Below the pieces are notes generated by a model that was not told the origin of the DNA, did no database searches, and worked only from the letters and a program-made list of their open reading frames with translations. The position numbers were made by a program, and so were the translations under genes. Source: JAIOSF01 sp047159865 (GTDB lineage Bacteria > Campylobacterota > Campylobacteria > Campylobacterales > Arcobacteraceae). Taken from it: a DNA stretch of 64,000 nt. Shown one piece after another: positions 37,998 through 45,320 of this stretch (its first letter is position 1; each line of letters begins with the position of its first letter). The stretch is from NCBI RefSeq assembly GCF_047159865.1, contig NZ_AP038804.1:434001-498000 (forward strand), in the 5' to 3' direction.

Positions 37998-39140
37998 TTA
38001 CATTCCAAGTAAAAGATTAAATACACTTCCATTTAATCTTGCTTTTTCTTGTTTTTGTTCATTCGTTAAAACATCAAGATTATAATGTTTTTCTGTCACA
38101 TGAGAACCTTCAGCATGACCTACAACTTCTTGAATATCTGATAAATCAACTTTTTCAGATTGTTTCATAACTGAAACATAAGTTCGTCTCATTGCATAAC
38201 CTGTTTTGTATTTTATACCAATTTCTTCTAAAAATGGTTTCAGCCAATGATTAATGATAGTTTGAGATTCTTTATAAGGTTTCCCTTCTTTTGCTACAAA
38301 TAACCATTCATCTGAAAATCTGAAATTAGAATATGCTTTTAAAAGCTCAATAGTTTCAGGAAACATATAAACTTCTCTTAAGTGATTTTTATTAGCATGA
38401 ACAGTTTCAGAAGATTCTGTAATAATCCCTTTGCTGATACTTCTATTGATTTTAAAGTATCCTTTTTCTAAATCAAAATCTTCCCATTTTAGACCCATTA
38501 ATTCTCCAGACCTCAAACCATATTTAAAACCAAGCTCTAAATAGATTTTTAACCATCCTTTTGACTTTGTTAACATTTCTTTTGCTTCTGTAACAGAATA
38601 AGCTTGTGTATTCTTAACTGTTTGCTTAAAGTAATGGTTTCTGATAGTCTCAGTATCAAATGGATTTTTAGGCATAAATTCTTCATCATATGCAGATGAT
38701 ACAATTGTCTTTAAAATACTTTTTGTTCTTTTACTTCTCTCACTTGAATATTCAGAGATAAGTTTTTTGAAAAAAGCACTTAAATCAAAAGGTTTAATTT
38801 CATGCCATTCGTAATCTTTAAAGTATGGAAGAATGCTAATATTAAAGATTCTTACATAATCAGCTTGTGTTGTTTTACTTCGGTTTTGACTTGTTGCTTC
38901 AAGAACAGCTAATCCAAACTCTTCAAAAGTTGGTAGGTTTTCTTCAGCATGTTTTTCAATACCTAATATTTTTAAAAGAACTTCGATAGGGTCTTGTTTC
39001 TTAATCCATTTCTTGTTAAGAGAAGTTGCCTTTTTATTAATAGACTTTTTATATCTCTTACCATTGATTGTACCTTGTACATACAATCTTTCATTTCTTT
39101 CAAAAAAAGAACCATCGCTAAATGTTAATGTTTTACTCAT
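37998..39140 (-). CDS. int: Tyrosine recombinase/integrase of the element
   Basis: 380 residues. An N-terminal arm-binding/SAM-like core-binding part is followed by a catalytic domain. Visible catalytic residues: Arg in YGLRSGELMGLKWEDF (about 209), Arg in YAMRRTYVS (about 316), His in VVGHAEGSH and the nucleophile Tyr in VTEKHYN (about 350). At the usual HxxR position the first residue is Tyr (YAMR) rather than His. It is the last gene of a four-gene operon and points at the tRNA-Leu remnant, consistent with site-specific integration there. RBS GAGGAG precedes ATG. Confidence 0.92.
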   Translation of the reverse strand: MSKTLTFSDGSFFERNERLYVQGTINGKRYKKSINKKATSLNKKWIKKQDPIEVLLKILGIEKHAEENLPTFEEFGLAVLEATSQNRSKTTQADYVRIFNISILPYFKDYEWHEIKPFDLSAFFKKLISEYSSERSKRTKSILKTIVSSAYDEEFMPKNPFDTETIRNHYFKQTVKNTQAYSVTEAKEMLTKSKGWLKIYLELGFKYGLRSGELMGLKWEDFDLEKGYFKINRSISKGIITESSETVHANKNHLREVYMFPETIELLKAYSNFRFSDEWLFVAKEGKPYKESQTIINHWLKPFLEEIGIKYKTGYAMRRTYVSVMKQSEKVDLSDIQEVVGHAEGSHVTEKHYNLDVLTNEQKQEKARLNGSVFNLLLGM

Positions 39141-39141
39141 T

Positions 39142-39405
39142 TTATACTCCTCTTGTATCTAATTTTAGAAACTGAAGAGCAGTCGTTTTTGACATGAATA
39201 TTTTACTACCTTTTTTCCAAAAATCTTCTTCAATTTCATAATTTTCTAATAATCTTTTTCTAACTCCTTGTCGAGTCATGCCAGTTCTTTGTGTTATAAA
39301 TGCAATATCAACTTCGTTTGGAAATAGTGCATTTATAAGGCTTCTTTGTTCTAATAACAAAGCTTTTATTTCTTGTAATTCAGCAGAATGATTAGCACTC
39401 ATCAT
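39142..39405 (-). CDS. Small helix-turn-helix protein, possible excisionase/recombination directionality factor
   Basis: 87 residues. VDIAFITQRTGMTRQGVRKRLLENYEIEEDFWKKGSKIFMSK has the look of an AlpA/excisionase-type winged HTH (helix, TG-T--GVRKR recognition helix, wing with basic GSKIFMSK). It lies immediately upstream of int with a 1-base gap and GGAGGTG as ribosome site, the normal place for an Xis. Assignment rests on position and a short motif. Confidence 0.6.
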   Translation of the reverse strand: MMSANHSAELQEIKALLLEQRSLINALFPNEVDIAFITQRTGMTRQGVRKRLLENYEIEEDFWKKGSKIFMSKTTALQFLKLDTRGV

Positions 39406-39809
39406 GCACCTCCAAATTTACTAAAATTTAAAGGCTTTAAATTAGGTAGCACCTGATTTTTAAGTAAGTAGAATGCAATAAAAACAGCTTGTGGATGAAC
39501 TTCACTTTCTTTATAATTTACTTTAATATCAAGAGTATTTTTTAAAGACATAATATGCTCAATCTTTTTTTCCAACTCAGCTCTTTTAGAGTTCATCATT
39601 AAAAGAGGAGAAAGTAAAATATAAGCATCGTCAAATTTATCTGTAATCATTTTTGAATAAAGAAAATAAGCATTTCTCATTCCATTTTGACCATGTGTTT
39701 TTGCAGCTAGATGTATTTCATCAAGTGTCAATTTATGTCCTTTTTTAGTGATATGACTTAAATAAACTACACCTTCGTCAAGTGTTGTAATATCTTCTAT
39801 TCTAAGCAT
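39402..39809 (-). CDS. Unrecognised cytosolic protein of the integrase operon
   Basis: 135 residues, no signal peptide or membrane segment. Helical, with ITTLDEGVVYLSHITKKGHKLTLDEIHLAAKTHGQ and a conserved-looking EVHPQAVFIAFYLLKNQ near the end. Start at MLRIED is chosen because GAGGTGTGTG precedes it; it overlaps the stop of the upstream gene and its own stop overlaps the HTH gene, so all are coupled. Function unknown. Confidence 0.6.
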   Translation of the reverse strand: MLRIEDITTLDEGVVYLSHITKKGHKLTLDEIHLAAKTHGQNGMRNAYFLYSKMITDKFDDAYILLSPLLMMNSKRAELEKKIEHIMSLKNTLDIKVNYKESEVHPQAVFIAFYLLKNQVLPNLKPLNFSKFGGA

Positions 39810-40104
39810 CACACACCTCTTTTCTTTGAACATTAATTACTCTTACTTCTTTAGTCCATGTAAATTCAATTGCTTCAATATTAAAGTGTTTATCCAAGAA
39901 AATAAATATCTCATTCTCTAAATCATTATTAGAAATAAAATATTGAGCTAGATATGCAACCATCTCCTCTGTAAGATGCTTTTTGTCTACTATATATATG
40001 AATATAGATAGAAATAATTGTAAAGTAAACTCTACCTCCTTGTTTTTGATTTTATTAATTGTATTTTCTATATTTTGTAAAAAATGTTTATCAGTTATTT
40101 TCAT
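39802..40104 (-). CDS. Unrecognised small protein, first gene of the integrase operon
   Basis: 100 residues, hydrophobic patches (FTLQLFLSIFIYIV) but charged overall. Ends VRVINVQRKEVCDA, overlapping the next start by 8 bases. Upstream, within 30-130 bases, lie the TATTCT-type palindromes that probably control this operon. No family recognised. Confidence 0.5.
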   Translation of the reverse strand: MKITDKHFLQNIENTINKIKNKEVEFTLQLFLSIFIYIVDKKHLTEEMVAYLAQYFISNNDLENEIFIFLDKHFNIEAIEFTWTKEVRVINVQRKEVCDA

Positions 40105-40130
40105 AATTTATCCTTTTTATTCTTTTTCAA

Positions 40131-40236
40131 CTTATTCTATTCTGGTATAAGTTGTAATAGAATTGTATTTTATTCCATCTTAATTTATTCTTAGACAATA
40201 AATTCTTTTTTGTTCTATTCTATTTTAGAATATATT
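40131..40236. promoter_or_regulatory. Divergent operator region with repeated TATTCT palindromes
   Basis: ATTCTATTCTGGTATA (40134-40149), TTATTCTTAGACAATA (40186-40201) and TATTCTATTTTAGAATA (about 40216-40232, a clean 7-bp dyad) lie between the integrase operon and the plus-strand gene at 40291. The same words recur at 40914-40945 before the next gene: ATTCTATTCTGGAATA, and ATTGTCTAAGAATA, the inverse of the second site. These shared dyads suggest one regulator controlling excision and neighbouring genes. Confidence 0.55.
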
Positions 40237-40290
40237 AAGCTTCTGTGTTCTACAATTTCAAAATACAAAACTATTTTTATAAGGACTACA

Positions 40291-40878
40291 ATGAAAGAAT
40301 ATGTAGACAAATTAAACTCTATTGAAAAGAGAACAGAGGAGCTTTTAAAAGAGCTAGAGCTACCTTTTTCAGCTAAAAGAATGTTCAGCTTCTCGACGAT
40401 GAACCTGTTAGATTTTGAAGAATCTAAATCTTTTAAAATTATTGCATCTGAGAACTTCACAGATTTAAAATCAGCAAAAACTGTAAAAACAGCCTTGGGA
40501 GAAGTGACTCAATATAAAAAGAAAACAACTAAACATCAAATCTTTTTGTTAGGAAACAGAAAGTTAAAGCAATTAACAAAAGAAGAAGCGATTGAGTATT
40601 TAGAAAAAGGAATTGAATTACTAGGTCTATATAAACAATATAGAGCTACCAGAGAAGCATTTCAGAGCGAATACGAAGTTTTATTTGCAGAAAACATTTC
40701 AGCGAACAATCTATCTATATTAGAGCCTGTTGATAGAGAGCAATCTGAATATATTGCATATAGAAGAAAACTTAAAAATGATAAGGAATATAAGCAATGG
40801 TCTGAAAAGCTGTTTGAATTAGATACAGAAGATGAATCTATTCAAGAAACAAAAGATAAAGAACTATCTAATAGATAA
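40291..40878 (+). CDS. Unrecognised cytosolic protein (195 aa)
   Basis: Start ATG 40291 follows AAGGACTACA; an earlier in-frame start at 40210 would lie over the operators. Highly charged and helical: VDKLNSIEKRTEELLKELELP at the N-terminus, KQLTKEEAIEYLEKGIELLGLY in the middle, acidic tail. No membrane segment. It is transcribed divergently from the integrase operon and flanked on both sides by the same palindromes. Function unknown; an element-control role is only positional inference. Confidence 0.6.
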   Translation: MKEYVDKLNSIEKRTEELLKELELPFSAKRMFSFSTMNLLDFEESKSFKIIASENFTDLKSAKTVKTALGEVTQYKKKTTKHQIFLLGNRKLKQLTKEEAIEYLEKGIELLGLYKQYRATREAFQSEYEVLFAENISANNLSILEPVDREQSEYIAYRRKLKNDKEYKQWSEKLFELDTEDESIQETKDKELSNR

Positions 40879-40913
40879 GTTATTTATCAAGCTTCTTTTT
40901 TTGAAAATAATAT

Positions 40914-40957
40914 ATTCTATTCTGGAATAGATTGTCTAAGAATAGATTAAGTTAGAA
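40914..40957. promoter_or_regulatory. Operator region upstream of the repeat protein
   Basis: TCTATTCTGGAATAGA (40916-40931) is a perfect 7-bp dyad with 2-base centre. It is followed by ATTGTCTAAGAATAGATT and GAATCTATTATAC. It shares two 14-16-base words with the 40131-40236 region. Confidence 0.55.
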
Positions 40958-41026
40958 TCTATTATACTTCTCTTATCAGTTTTCAAGAAGAGAACTGAAA
41001 ATTTAAAAAAATATGAAGGAATTATT

Positions 41027-41878
41027 ATGATTACAATTAAAATTACAAAAGAAAACTATAGAAAATACGACATAGTTACATTACTAAATTTAATAGGAGA
41101 AGAAAGTATTACGAGACAATTTTCAAGAGAATTCTATAATCTTAATAGCAGAAAAATTAACTCAGCTTTAATCCATTCTAGTTATACAGATGCTTCAGTC
41201 CTGAATGACTTAGCATTAGAGAATGAAGATGATGTACTTGTATGTACTAGAATCGCATCTAATTCAGCCACATCGTTAGATACATTAAAGTTTTTTCTTA
41301 AAAAATTTGAAGAAGATAAGCTTATAAAAATAGCAGTTGCTAAAAATCCAAACTGTTCAGAAGAAATGTTAAAAGAGCTAATGAAAAATAAAACAGAAAG
41401 AGATGAAATTGAAAGAGGACTTTTTGGCTCAATAGAAAGAAGCATTTCTACTAATCCAAGTGCTACTAAAGAGATGTTAAATGAATTATTTTTATTAGAT
41501 ATTGAAAGTATTCAAAAAAATGTTTTAGCTAATCCAAATTGTCCTGTTGAGCTAATTGAAGATGCTTCTAAAAGTGAAGATGAAGACTTTAGAGCAGTTG
41601 TAGCTTCTAATACAGCTACACCAGCAACTATTTTAAAGAAGTTATCTAAAGATAGATTCAAAGTTGTTAAATTAGCTATAGCTTCTAATACAGCTACACC
41701 TGTTGATGTTTTAGAAAAGATGTTGCTACTAAAAGATGAAGAGATTTTAATAAATCTTATTTGTAATGACTCTGTACAAATGTCAAAGCTTATTTACTTT
41801 TCAACTATTCATAAGAGTGATAGAATTAATGCAGTAGCTGAGAGAGAAATTTCAAGAAAAAATAGAACATTTAAATAA
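41027..41878 (+). CDS. Leucine-rich-variant-type repeat protein
   Basis: 283 residues, no signal peptide. From about residue 70 it is built of roughly 24-27-residue helical repeats with the pattern (A/S)-x-N-x-x-(A/C)-(T/S)-x-x-x-L-x-x-L: NPNCSEEMLKELM, NPSATKEMLNELF, NPNCPVELIEDAS, NTATPATILKKLS and NTATPVDVLEKML. The last two are nearly identical over ASNTATP. This resembles LRV/HEAT-like scaffolds seen in bacterial repeat proteins that bind protein partners. Controlled by the TATTCT palindromes by position. Role in the element unknown. Confidence 0.65.
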   Translation: MITIKITKENYRKYDIVTLLNLIGEESITRQFSREFYNLNSRKINSALIHSSYTDASVLNDLALENEDDVLVCTRIASNSATSLDTLKFFLKKFEEDKLIKIAVAKNPNCSEEMLKELMKNKTERDEIERGLFGSIERSISTNPSATKEMLNELFLLDIESIQKNVLANPNCPVELIEDASKSEDEDFRAVVASNTATPATILKKLSKDRFKVVKLAIASNTATPVDVLEKMLLLKDEEILINLICNDSVQMSKLIYFSTIHKSDRINAVAEREISRKNRTFK

Positions 41879-41938
41879 AGATAATAGAAATTAGAGAGAA
41901 TTTTTTAAAGAACTAATTTACCATAATAAACCAGTTCC

Positions 41939-41962
41939 AGAAGAGAGATTTATTTCTCTTCT
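41939..41962. terminator. Convergent hairpin terminator
   Basis: AGAAGAGA (41939-41946) pairs with TCTCTTCT (41955-41962) between the converging repeat-protein and RHH genes; the arm overlaps the last codons of the RHH gene. Confidence 0.5.
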
Positions 41963-42417
41963 CTTGGCATATCTATAAACAGCTTTAATCTAAGATATGC
42001 ACTTACATTAAGCTCTATGCCTATTTCATCTCCTAATGCCTTTGCACTCTGTTTAATAGCTTCTCTTTCATCTGAATTTACAGAAAAAGGTAGAGATTTA
42101 TCTTTCTTCTCTTTTTTAGAAGAAGCTTTCATCTTTGATAAGTCAATTTTCTTATCATTAAACACTTTTTGTCTAATGAAATTAGAAGTTGACACCTTAG
42201 TTCCAAGCAATTTTTCAATATTTGAAACTTGCTCACTTACCCAAGACTTTTCAGTCTCTGAAACCGCTATTGGTAGATTTATAGTTCTTCTTTTATTAGA
42301 AGAAACAACCTTTCTACCAACTTTCCCTTTTTTAGGTTTAACAACCTCTAATACAGAAGACTTCTCGTCTTTCTTTGTATTATTGTTGTTACCTAGTAAA
42401 TCTCCGTAGTTATCCAT
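41950..42417 (-). CDS. Tandem ribbon-helix-helix-like DNA-binding protein, partner of ParA
   Basis: 155 residues, basic. Two homologous modules: residues 44-87 (RTINLPIAVSETE ... STSNFIRQKVF) and 107-149 (KSLPFSVNSDERE ... NVSAYLRLKLF), joined by a very basic linker (KASSKKEKKDK). Each module has the strand-helix-helix order of RHH proteins, so one chain could form the two-stranded sheet that normally needs a dimer. A flexible basic N-terminal tail (1-43) recalls ParG/omega-type centromere binders. It lies 12 bases after the ParA gene, as in type Ib partition operons. Family call from pattern, not from a search. Confidence 0.65.
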   Translation of the reverse strand: MDNYGDLLGNNNNTKKDEKSSVLEVVKPKKGKVGRKVVSSNKRRTINLPIAVSETEKSWVSEQVSNIEKLLGTKVSTSNFIRQKVFNDKKIDLSKMKASSKKEKKDKSLPFSVNSDEREAIKQSAKALGDEIGIELNVSAYLRLKLFIDMPREEK

Positions 42418-42429
42418 ACGACACCCCCA

Positions 42430-43053
42430 TTAGTTAAGAACAGTATTTCTAAATACTGTCATATCTTCAATAATGTTTCTAAATCTATTTAATAACACAC
42501 CATTATCTTTACAATAATCAAATACTGAAGCATTTTCTTTAATTAATGTTTTATAGCCTTTTGATTTTCTAATTCTCACAAATTGTAAAGATTTAAATGT
42601 AAGCTTATTATCTTCTACAATTTTCATAATATCATTTTCAGCTCTATCAGCTTCATGATATTTATTTTCTTTATTAGTATAATCAGGCTCTATGTTATTA
42701 ATAAGAATAACTACAGAACTATTCATTGTACTTAAAGCCTTTAAAATGCTTGTAAGGGCTTTAATATCATACTCTGAATCTAAAGTTGGTACTATTACCT
42801 TTTCAACTTTTTCAAGCAATGGCTTAATTCTTTCATCTTTAAAACCACCAAGGTCGAATACTACTTTGTCAGCAAAAGGAATTTCGTGATGACCTTCTGG
42901 TACAAGAAAACCTTTTCCTTTCTCAAATTTATCTTCAGCCGAACAATATTCATCGTTCGTAACATAAGTGTAACCCAGCATAGTAGCTAGTTGTACACTA
43001 AAAGTTGTTTTTCCGACTCCACCTTTAGGAGTCCAAGTTGCAAAACTACTCAT
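42430..43053 (-). CDS. Element-encoded ParA/MinD-type partition ATPase
   Basis: 207 residues. Deviant Walker A PKGGVGKTTFSVQLATMLG, Walker B-like KVVFDLGGF and ILINNIEPDY (NKxD-like region). No N-terminal HTH, matching the short type Ib ParA. Not closely similar to chromosomal ParA at 30606-31391. Upstream lie two 10-bp-period arrays and a TATAAT. Presence of partition genes on an integrated element suggests an autonomous circular phase. Confidence 0.85.
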   Translation of the reverse strand: MSSFATWTPKGGVGKTTFSVQLATMLGYTYVTNDEYCSAEDKFEKGKGFLVPEGHHEIPFADKVVFDLGGFKDERIKPLLEKVEKVIVPTLDSEYDIKALTSILKALSTMNSSVVILINNIEPDYTNKENKYHEADRAENDIMKIVEDNKLTFKSLQFVRIRKSKGYKTLIKENASVFDYCKDNGVLLNRFRNIIEDMTVFRNTVLN

Positions 43054-43212
43054 GACCTTTCTTTCCTCCTATGTTATAATTTTTTAGCTTTCTAATCTAT
43101 AAAAGCTCTACAATTCTTTACAAACTTTTACAAATCAATTTCAGTAATTATAACACATTCAAAAATAAAAATCTACAATTTTTTACAAAACTTTACAAAT
43201 TTTTACAAAAAA
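43054..43212 (-). promoter_or_regulatory. ParA operon promoter region with two 10-bp-period arrays
   Basis: Read on the minus strand, the distal array (43173-43208) has TTGTA units at exactly 10-bp steps (TACAA on the plus strand at 43174, 43184, 43194, 43204), ending in TTGTAGA, then 20 bases and TATAAT (43147-43152). The proximal array has units at 43109, 43119 and 43129, again ending in TTGTAGAG, then TATAAC (43073-43078), 29 bases on. GGAGG precedes ATG. The arrangement looks like an autoregulated promoter/centromere of a ParA-RHH system. Confidence 0.65.
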
Positions 43213-43684
43213 ATTAATGAAGCCCGATAAATAGGGATTTATCTATTTAATAATTTATATTATGCAATTGTCTAAATAGACATAATAATATAAATTCACA
43301 AGGACAATTTCTATTTCACAGAAATTAAAACATTAAAAACAACTGACTTCTATTTTTTATTTTCAAGACGAAGTTTAACAATCTATCTCTTTTAATGTAA
43401 TATTCTTTTTGAATCAACTTTTCAACAATTCAATCTATTAATTTATTCATGAATCTATTGCTTAAATATTTCATATTTGAAGCATATATTAAGAACTAAA
43501 ACATTCTCTACTTTTATGAAAACTCGATAACTCAAAAAGAAGTAAAACTTACTTAAAAGATTGAGACAGATTTTTAAACTTCTAAAATAAAAAGAAGTCA
43601 GAAAATGAAACTCTCAAATCTAAAAAAAAGTAAACACTTTTTTAAGTATCAGTTAAATTAAAAATTAACCTAAAAGGACAAATT
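43213..43684. other. Gene-free region with large dyad and structured leader
   Basis: No coding frame is supported. A long dyad lies at 43252-43296: outer arms AATTTATATTAT / ATAATATAAATT and an inner palindrome GTCTAAATAGAC (43270-43281). From about 43517 to 43684 runs the leader of the ArdC-like gene, with AGAAGTAAAACTTACTT (about 43538-43554) and the hairpin AAAAAGTAAACACTTTTT (about 43625-43642). The same two blocks recur before ardA. Confidence 0.55.
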
Positions 43685-44035
43685 ATGAAAAACACAACTA
43701 CAGTAGAAAGACTTTACATCGAAACATTAGAGAACTCAATGAATCACATTCAATTACCAGCTTCACAAGTTCAAGTTAATCATGTATCTAAGAGAAACTA
43801 TAAGAAAGTTAATCAATTAATCTTAGTTGCTAGACAAGCTGAATTAAAATCAAAAAGCAACGAGTGGGTATCTAAAGACCAATTAGAAGAGAGTGGTTTA
43901 AAAGTTAAAGAGAATGAGTATGGAGTGCAATTATTTAGCTTCAAATTAAAAGATGTTGAAAATAGTGACAAGAAAATTAAGACTTATTCTTACTATACAG
44001 TTTATAACTTAGAACAATTAGAGAAAGCTCAATAA
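43685..44035 (+). CDS. Stand-alone ArdC N-terminal domain protein (anti-restriction type)
   Basis: 116 residues. YKKVNQLILVARQAELKSKSNEWVSKDQLEESGLKVKENEYGVQLFSFK ... YYTVYNLEQLE matches the order of the ArdC/TraC N-terminal ssDNA-binding domain (N-G-x-N-x-L-L; W-x-T-x-x-Q-x-x-x-x-G-x-V-x-K-G-E-x-G; Y-x-V-F-N-x-x-Q). The C-terminal metallopeptidase domain of full ArdC is absent: the protein stops right after the YTVYN motif. RBS AAAAGGACA; long conserved leader. Likely protects incoming single-stranded DNA. Confidence 0.72.
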   Translation: MKNTTTVERLYIETLENSMNHIQLPASQVQVNHVSKRNYKKVNQLILVARQAELKSKSNEWVSKDQLEESGLKVKENEYGVQLFSFKLKDVENSDKKIKTYSYYTVYNLEQLEKAQ

Positions 44036-44066
44036 GGGCTTTTTCTACTATCAAAAAGGATTATTT

Positions 44067-44375
44067 ATGTTATTTACAGAAGAAAAATTAAAAGGTGTTC
44101 CAGCCCTGTATAGTCAAGATGGAAAAGGGGATAAGGCAGTAGTTCACTTAGTTGCATCGTTAGGGGCTAATAATGAATATTGCTGGTTATTAACAGAATA
44201 TTCTGAAGAAGATGAAGTGTTCTTTGGATATGTGTGTCTTAATGACCCTCAATGTGCTGAACTTGGTTATGTATCTCTTTATGAATTAGAGAAGCTAGGG
44301 AAAGAATACCCAGTAAAAGTTGAAGTTGTGAATATGGAGCTTAAAGATGCAAAAGCTAAATACATTCATAAATAA
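44067..44375 (+). CDS. DUF2958-family protein
   Basis: 102 residues. GVPALYSQDGKGDKAVVHLVASLGANNEYCWLLTEYSEEDEVFFGYVCLNDPQCAELGYVSLYELEKL follows the DUF2958 pattern (PxLYxQ, W-x-x-TE, FFGxV, ELGYFSLxEL). This family commonly sits beside ArdC-type genes on conjugative elements. 31 bases after the ArdC-like gene; a weak AGAAAGC/GCTTTTTCT hairpin overlaps the gap. Biochemical function unknown. Confidence 0.75.
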   Translation: MLFTEEKLKGVPALYSQDGKGDKAVVHLVASLGANNEYCWLLTEYSEEDEVFFGYVCLNDPQCAELGYVSLYELEKLGKEYPVKVEVVNMELKDAKAKYIHK

Positions 44376-44435
44376 GTTATCTTTTTGTATTGAGAAAGTG
44401 GATAACTTAATATTACATTTTGGGGAGAAAATACT

Positions 44436-44612
44436 ATGACATATATGTGGGGATTTAGTTACGATAGAGGAAAAAGAGTAGGTTATGATATTTCTTTTGG
44501 AGATTTTACTATCTCTTTTGTATCTTCTAAAGACAAAGCTCGGATTATTAGAGAGATTAAAGAGAGAGGATATAAAAGAAGCGAAATAACAGTTGAAAGA
44601 AGGGAAGATTAG
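44436..44612 (+). CDS. Short basic protein (58 aa), not recognised
   Basis: ATG 44436 preceded by GGGGAGAAAATACT. Reads MTYMWGFSYDRGKRVG, then DISFGDFTISFVSSKDKARIIREI, ending SEITVERRED. The last codons overlap the ribosome site of the lipoprotein gene, whose ATG starts 1 base after the TAG. Strong RBS, tight spacing and no alternative frame support a real gene. Confidence 0.6.
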   Translation: MTYMWGFSYDRGKRVGYDISFGDFTISFVSSKDKARIIREIKERGYKRSEITVERRED

Positions 44613-44613
44613 T

Positions 44614-44865
44614 ATGAAACATCTATTACTATTAGTATTAATCACTTTTGCCCTTCAGGGCTGTTATATGGCTCAGAAAACACGGGAGTTAGGGCAAGGT
44701 ATTTCTAACATAAACCATCCAGCAGCGGTTTTGATAGGTGGAGCACTTTACAAAACAGGAAAAGAACTGGAATACGACAATCAAGAGATTGACACCACAG
44801 AGCAAACATATCAGGGAGAAGACCTAGAGGTCGTATTTGAAGAAGAGAAAGAGGAGGTTAAATAA
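44614..44865 (+). CDS. Small lipoprotein
   Basis: 83 residues. MKHLLLLVLITFALQGC is a lipoprotein signal peptide with lipobox LQGC. The mature part is short with a glycine-rich helix (HPAAVLIGGALYKTG) and acidic tail (EGEDLEV-type, EEEKEEVK). Start at 44614 chosen because AGGGAAGATT precedes and an upstream in-frame TTG at 44593 would spoil the signal peptide. Could be a VirB7-like, entry-exclusion or surface protein; none proven. Confidence 0.7.
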   Translation: MKHLLLLVLITFALQGCYMAQKTRELGQGISNINHPAAVLIGGALYKTGKELEYDNQEIDTTEQTYQGEDLEVVFEEEKEEVK

Positions 44866-45320
44866 ACAGTCTCTTCTTTAAGCCATTCCCTTAATCCTTC
44901 CAGAAATATATCATATATGACATATTTATATCATTTTTGACAAATGTCTAATCTTTAAAAAGCTTAATCAAAACACTCCTTATCTCAGTTTTCTTATTTC
45001 TTTTGTTTAACAAAAAATCAAACAATCATAATTTTAATTGTAGTTTTAAATCAGTTAGTTTCGTTGTTTTAATCATTTCATTTTATTATATGAATTCTGA
45101 AACATATCCTTATTCTTCATAAGGAAATTTAAGAATTTAATCTAATCACTACATTACATAAAACAACTCGAAGAACTAACTGAAAGAAGTAAAACTTACT
45201 TTAAAAGAAGATGATTCTTTTTCTTTTTTAACAAAAGAGAAAACTGAGAACAGAGTTAAAAACTCTCTCAGAATCTTCAAAAAAAAGTAAAAACTTTTTC
45301 AGAAAATAAAAGGACATAAA
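44866..45320. other. Gene-free region: direct repeats and ardA leader
   Basis: No coding frame is supported. A 20-bp tandem direct repeat (TATATCATATATGACATATT, then TATATCATTTTTGACAAATG) lies at about 44909-44948. From about 45164 runs the ardA leader, sharing AAGAAGTAAAACTTACTT (45185-45202), ACTCTC...ATCT and AAAAAAGTAAAAACTTTTT (about 45281-45299) with the leader of the ArdC-like gene. Confidence 0.55.

Noticed and set aside
43108..43208. Repeat arrays as a CRISPR
   Set aside because: Units are 10 bp with no spacers and no cas genes; this is phased iteron-type DNA.
44295..44645. Minus-strand frame of 116 codons
   Set aside because: Antisense to the 58-residue gene and lipoprotein start, no ribosome site.
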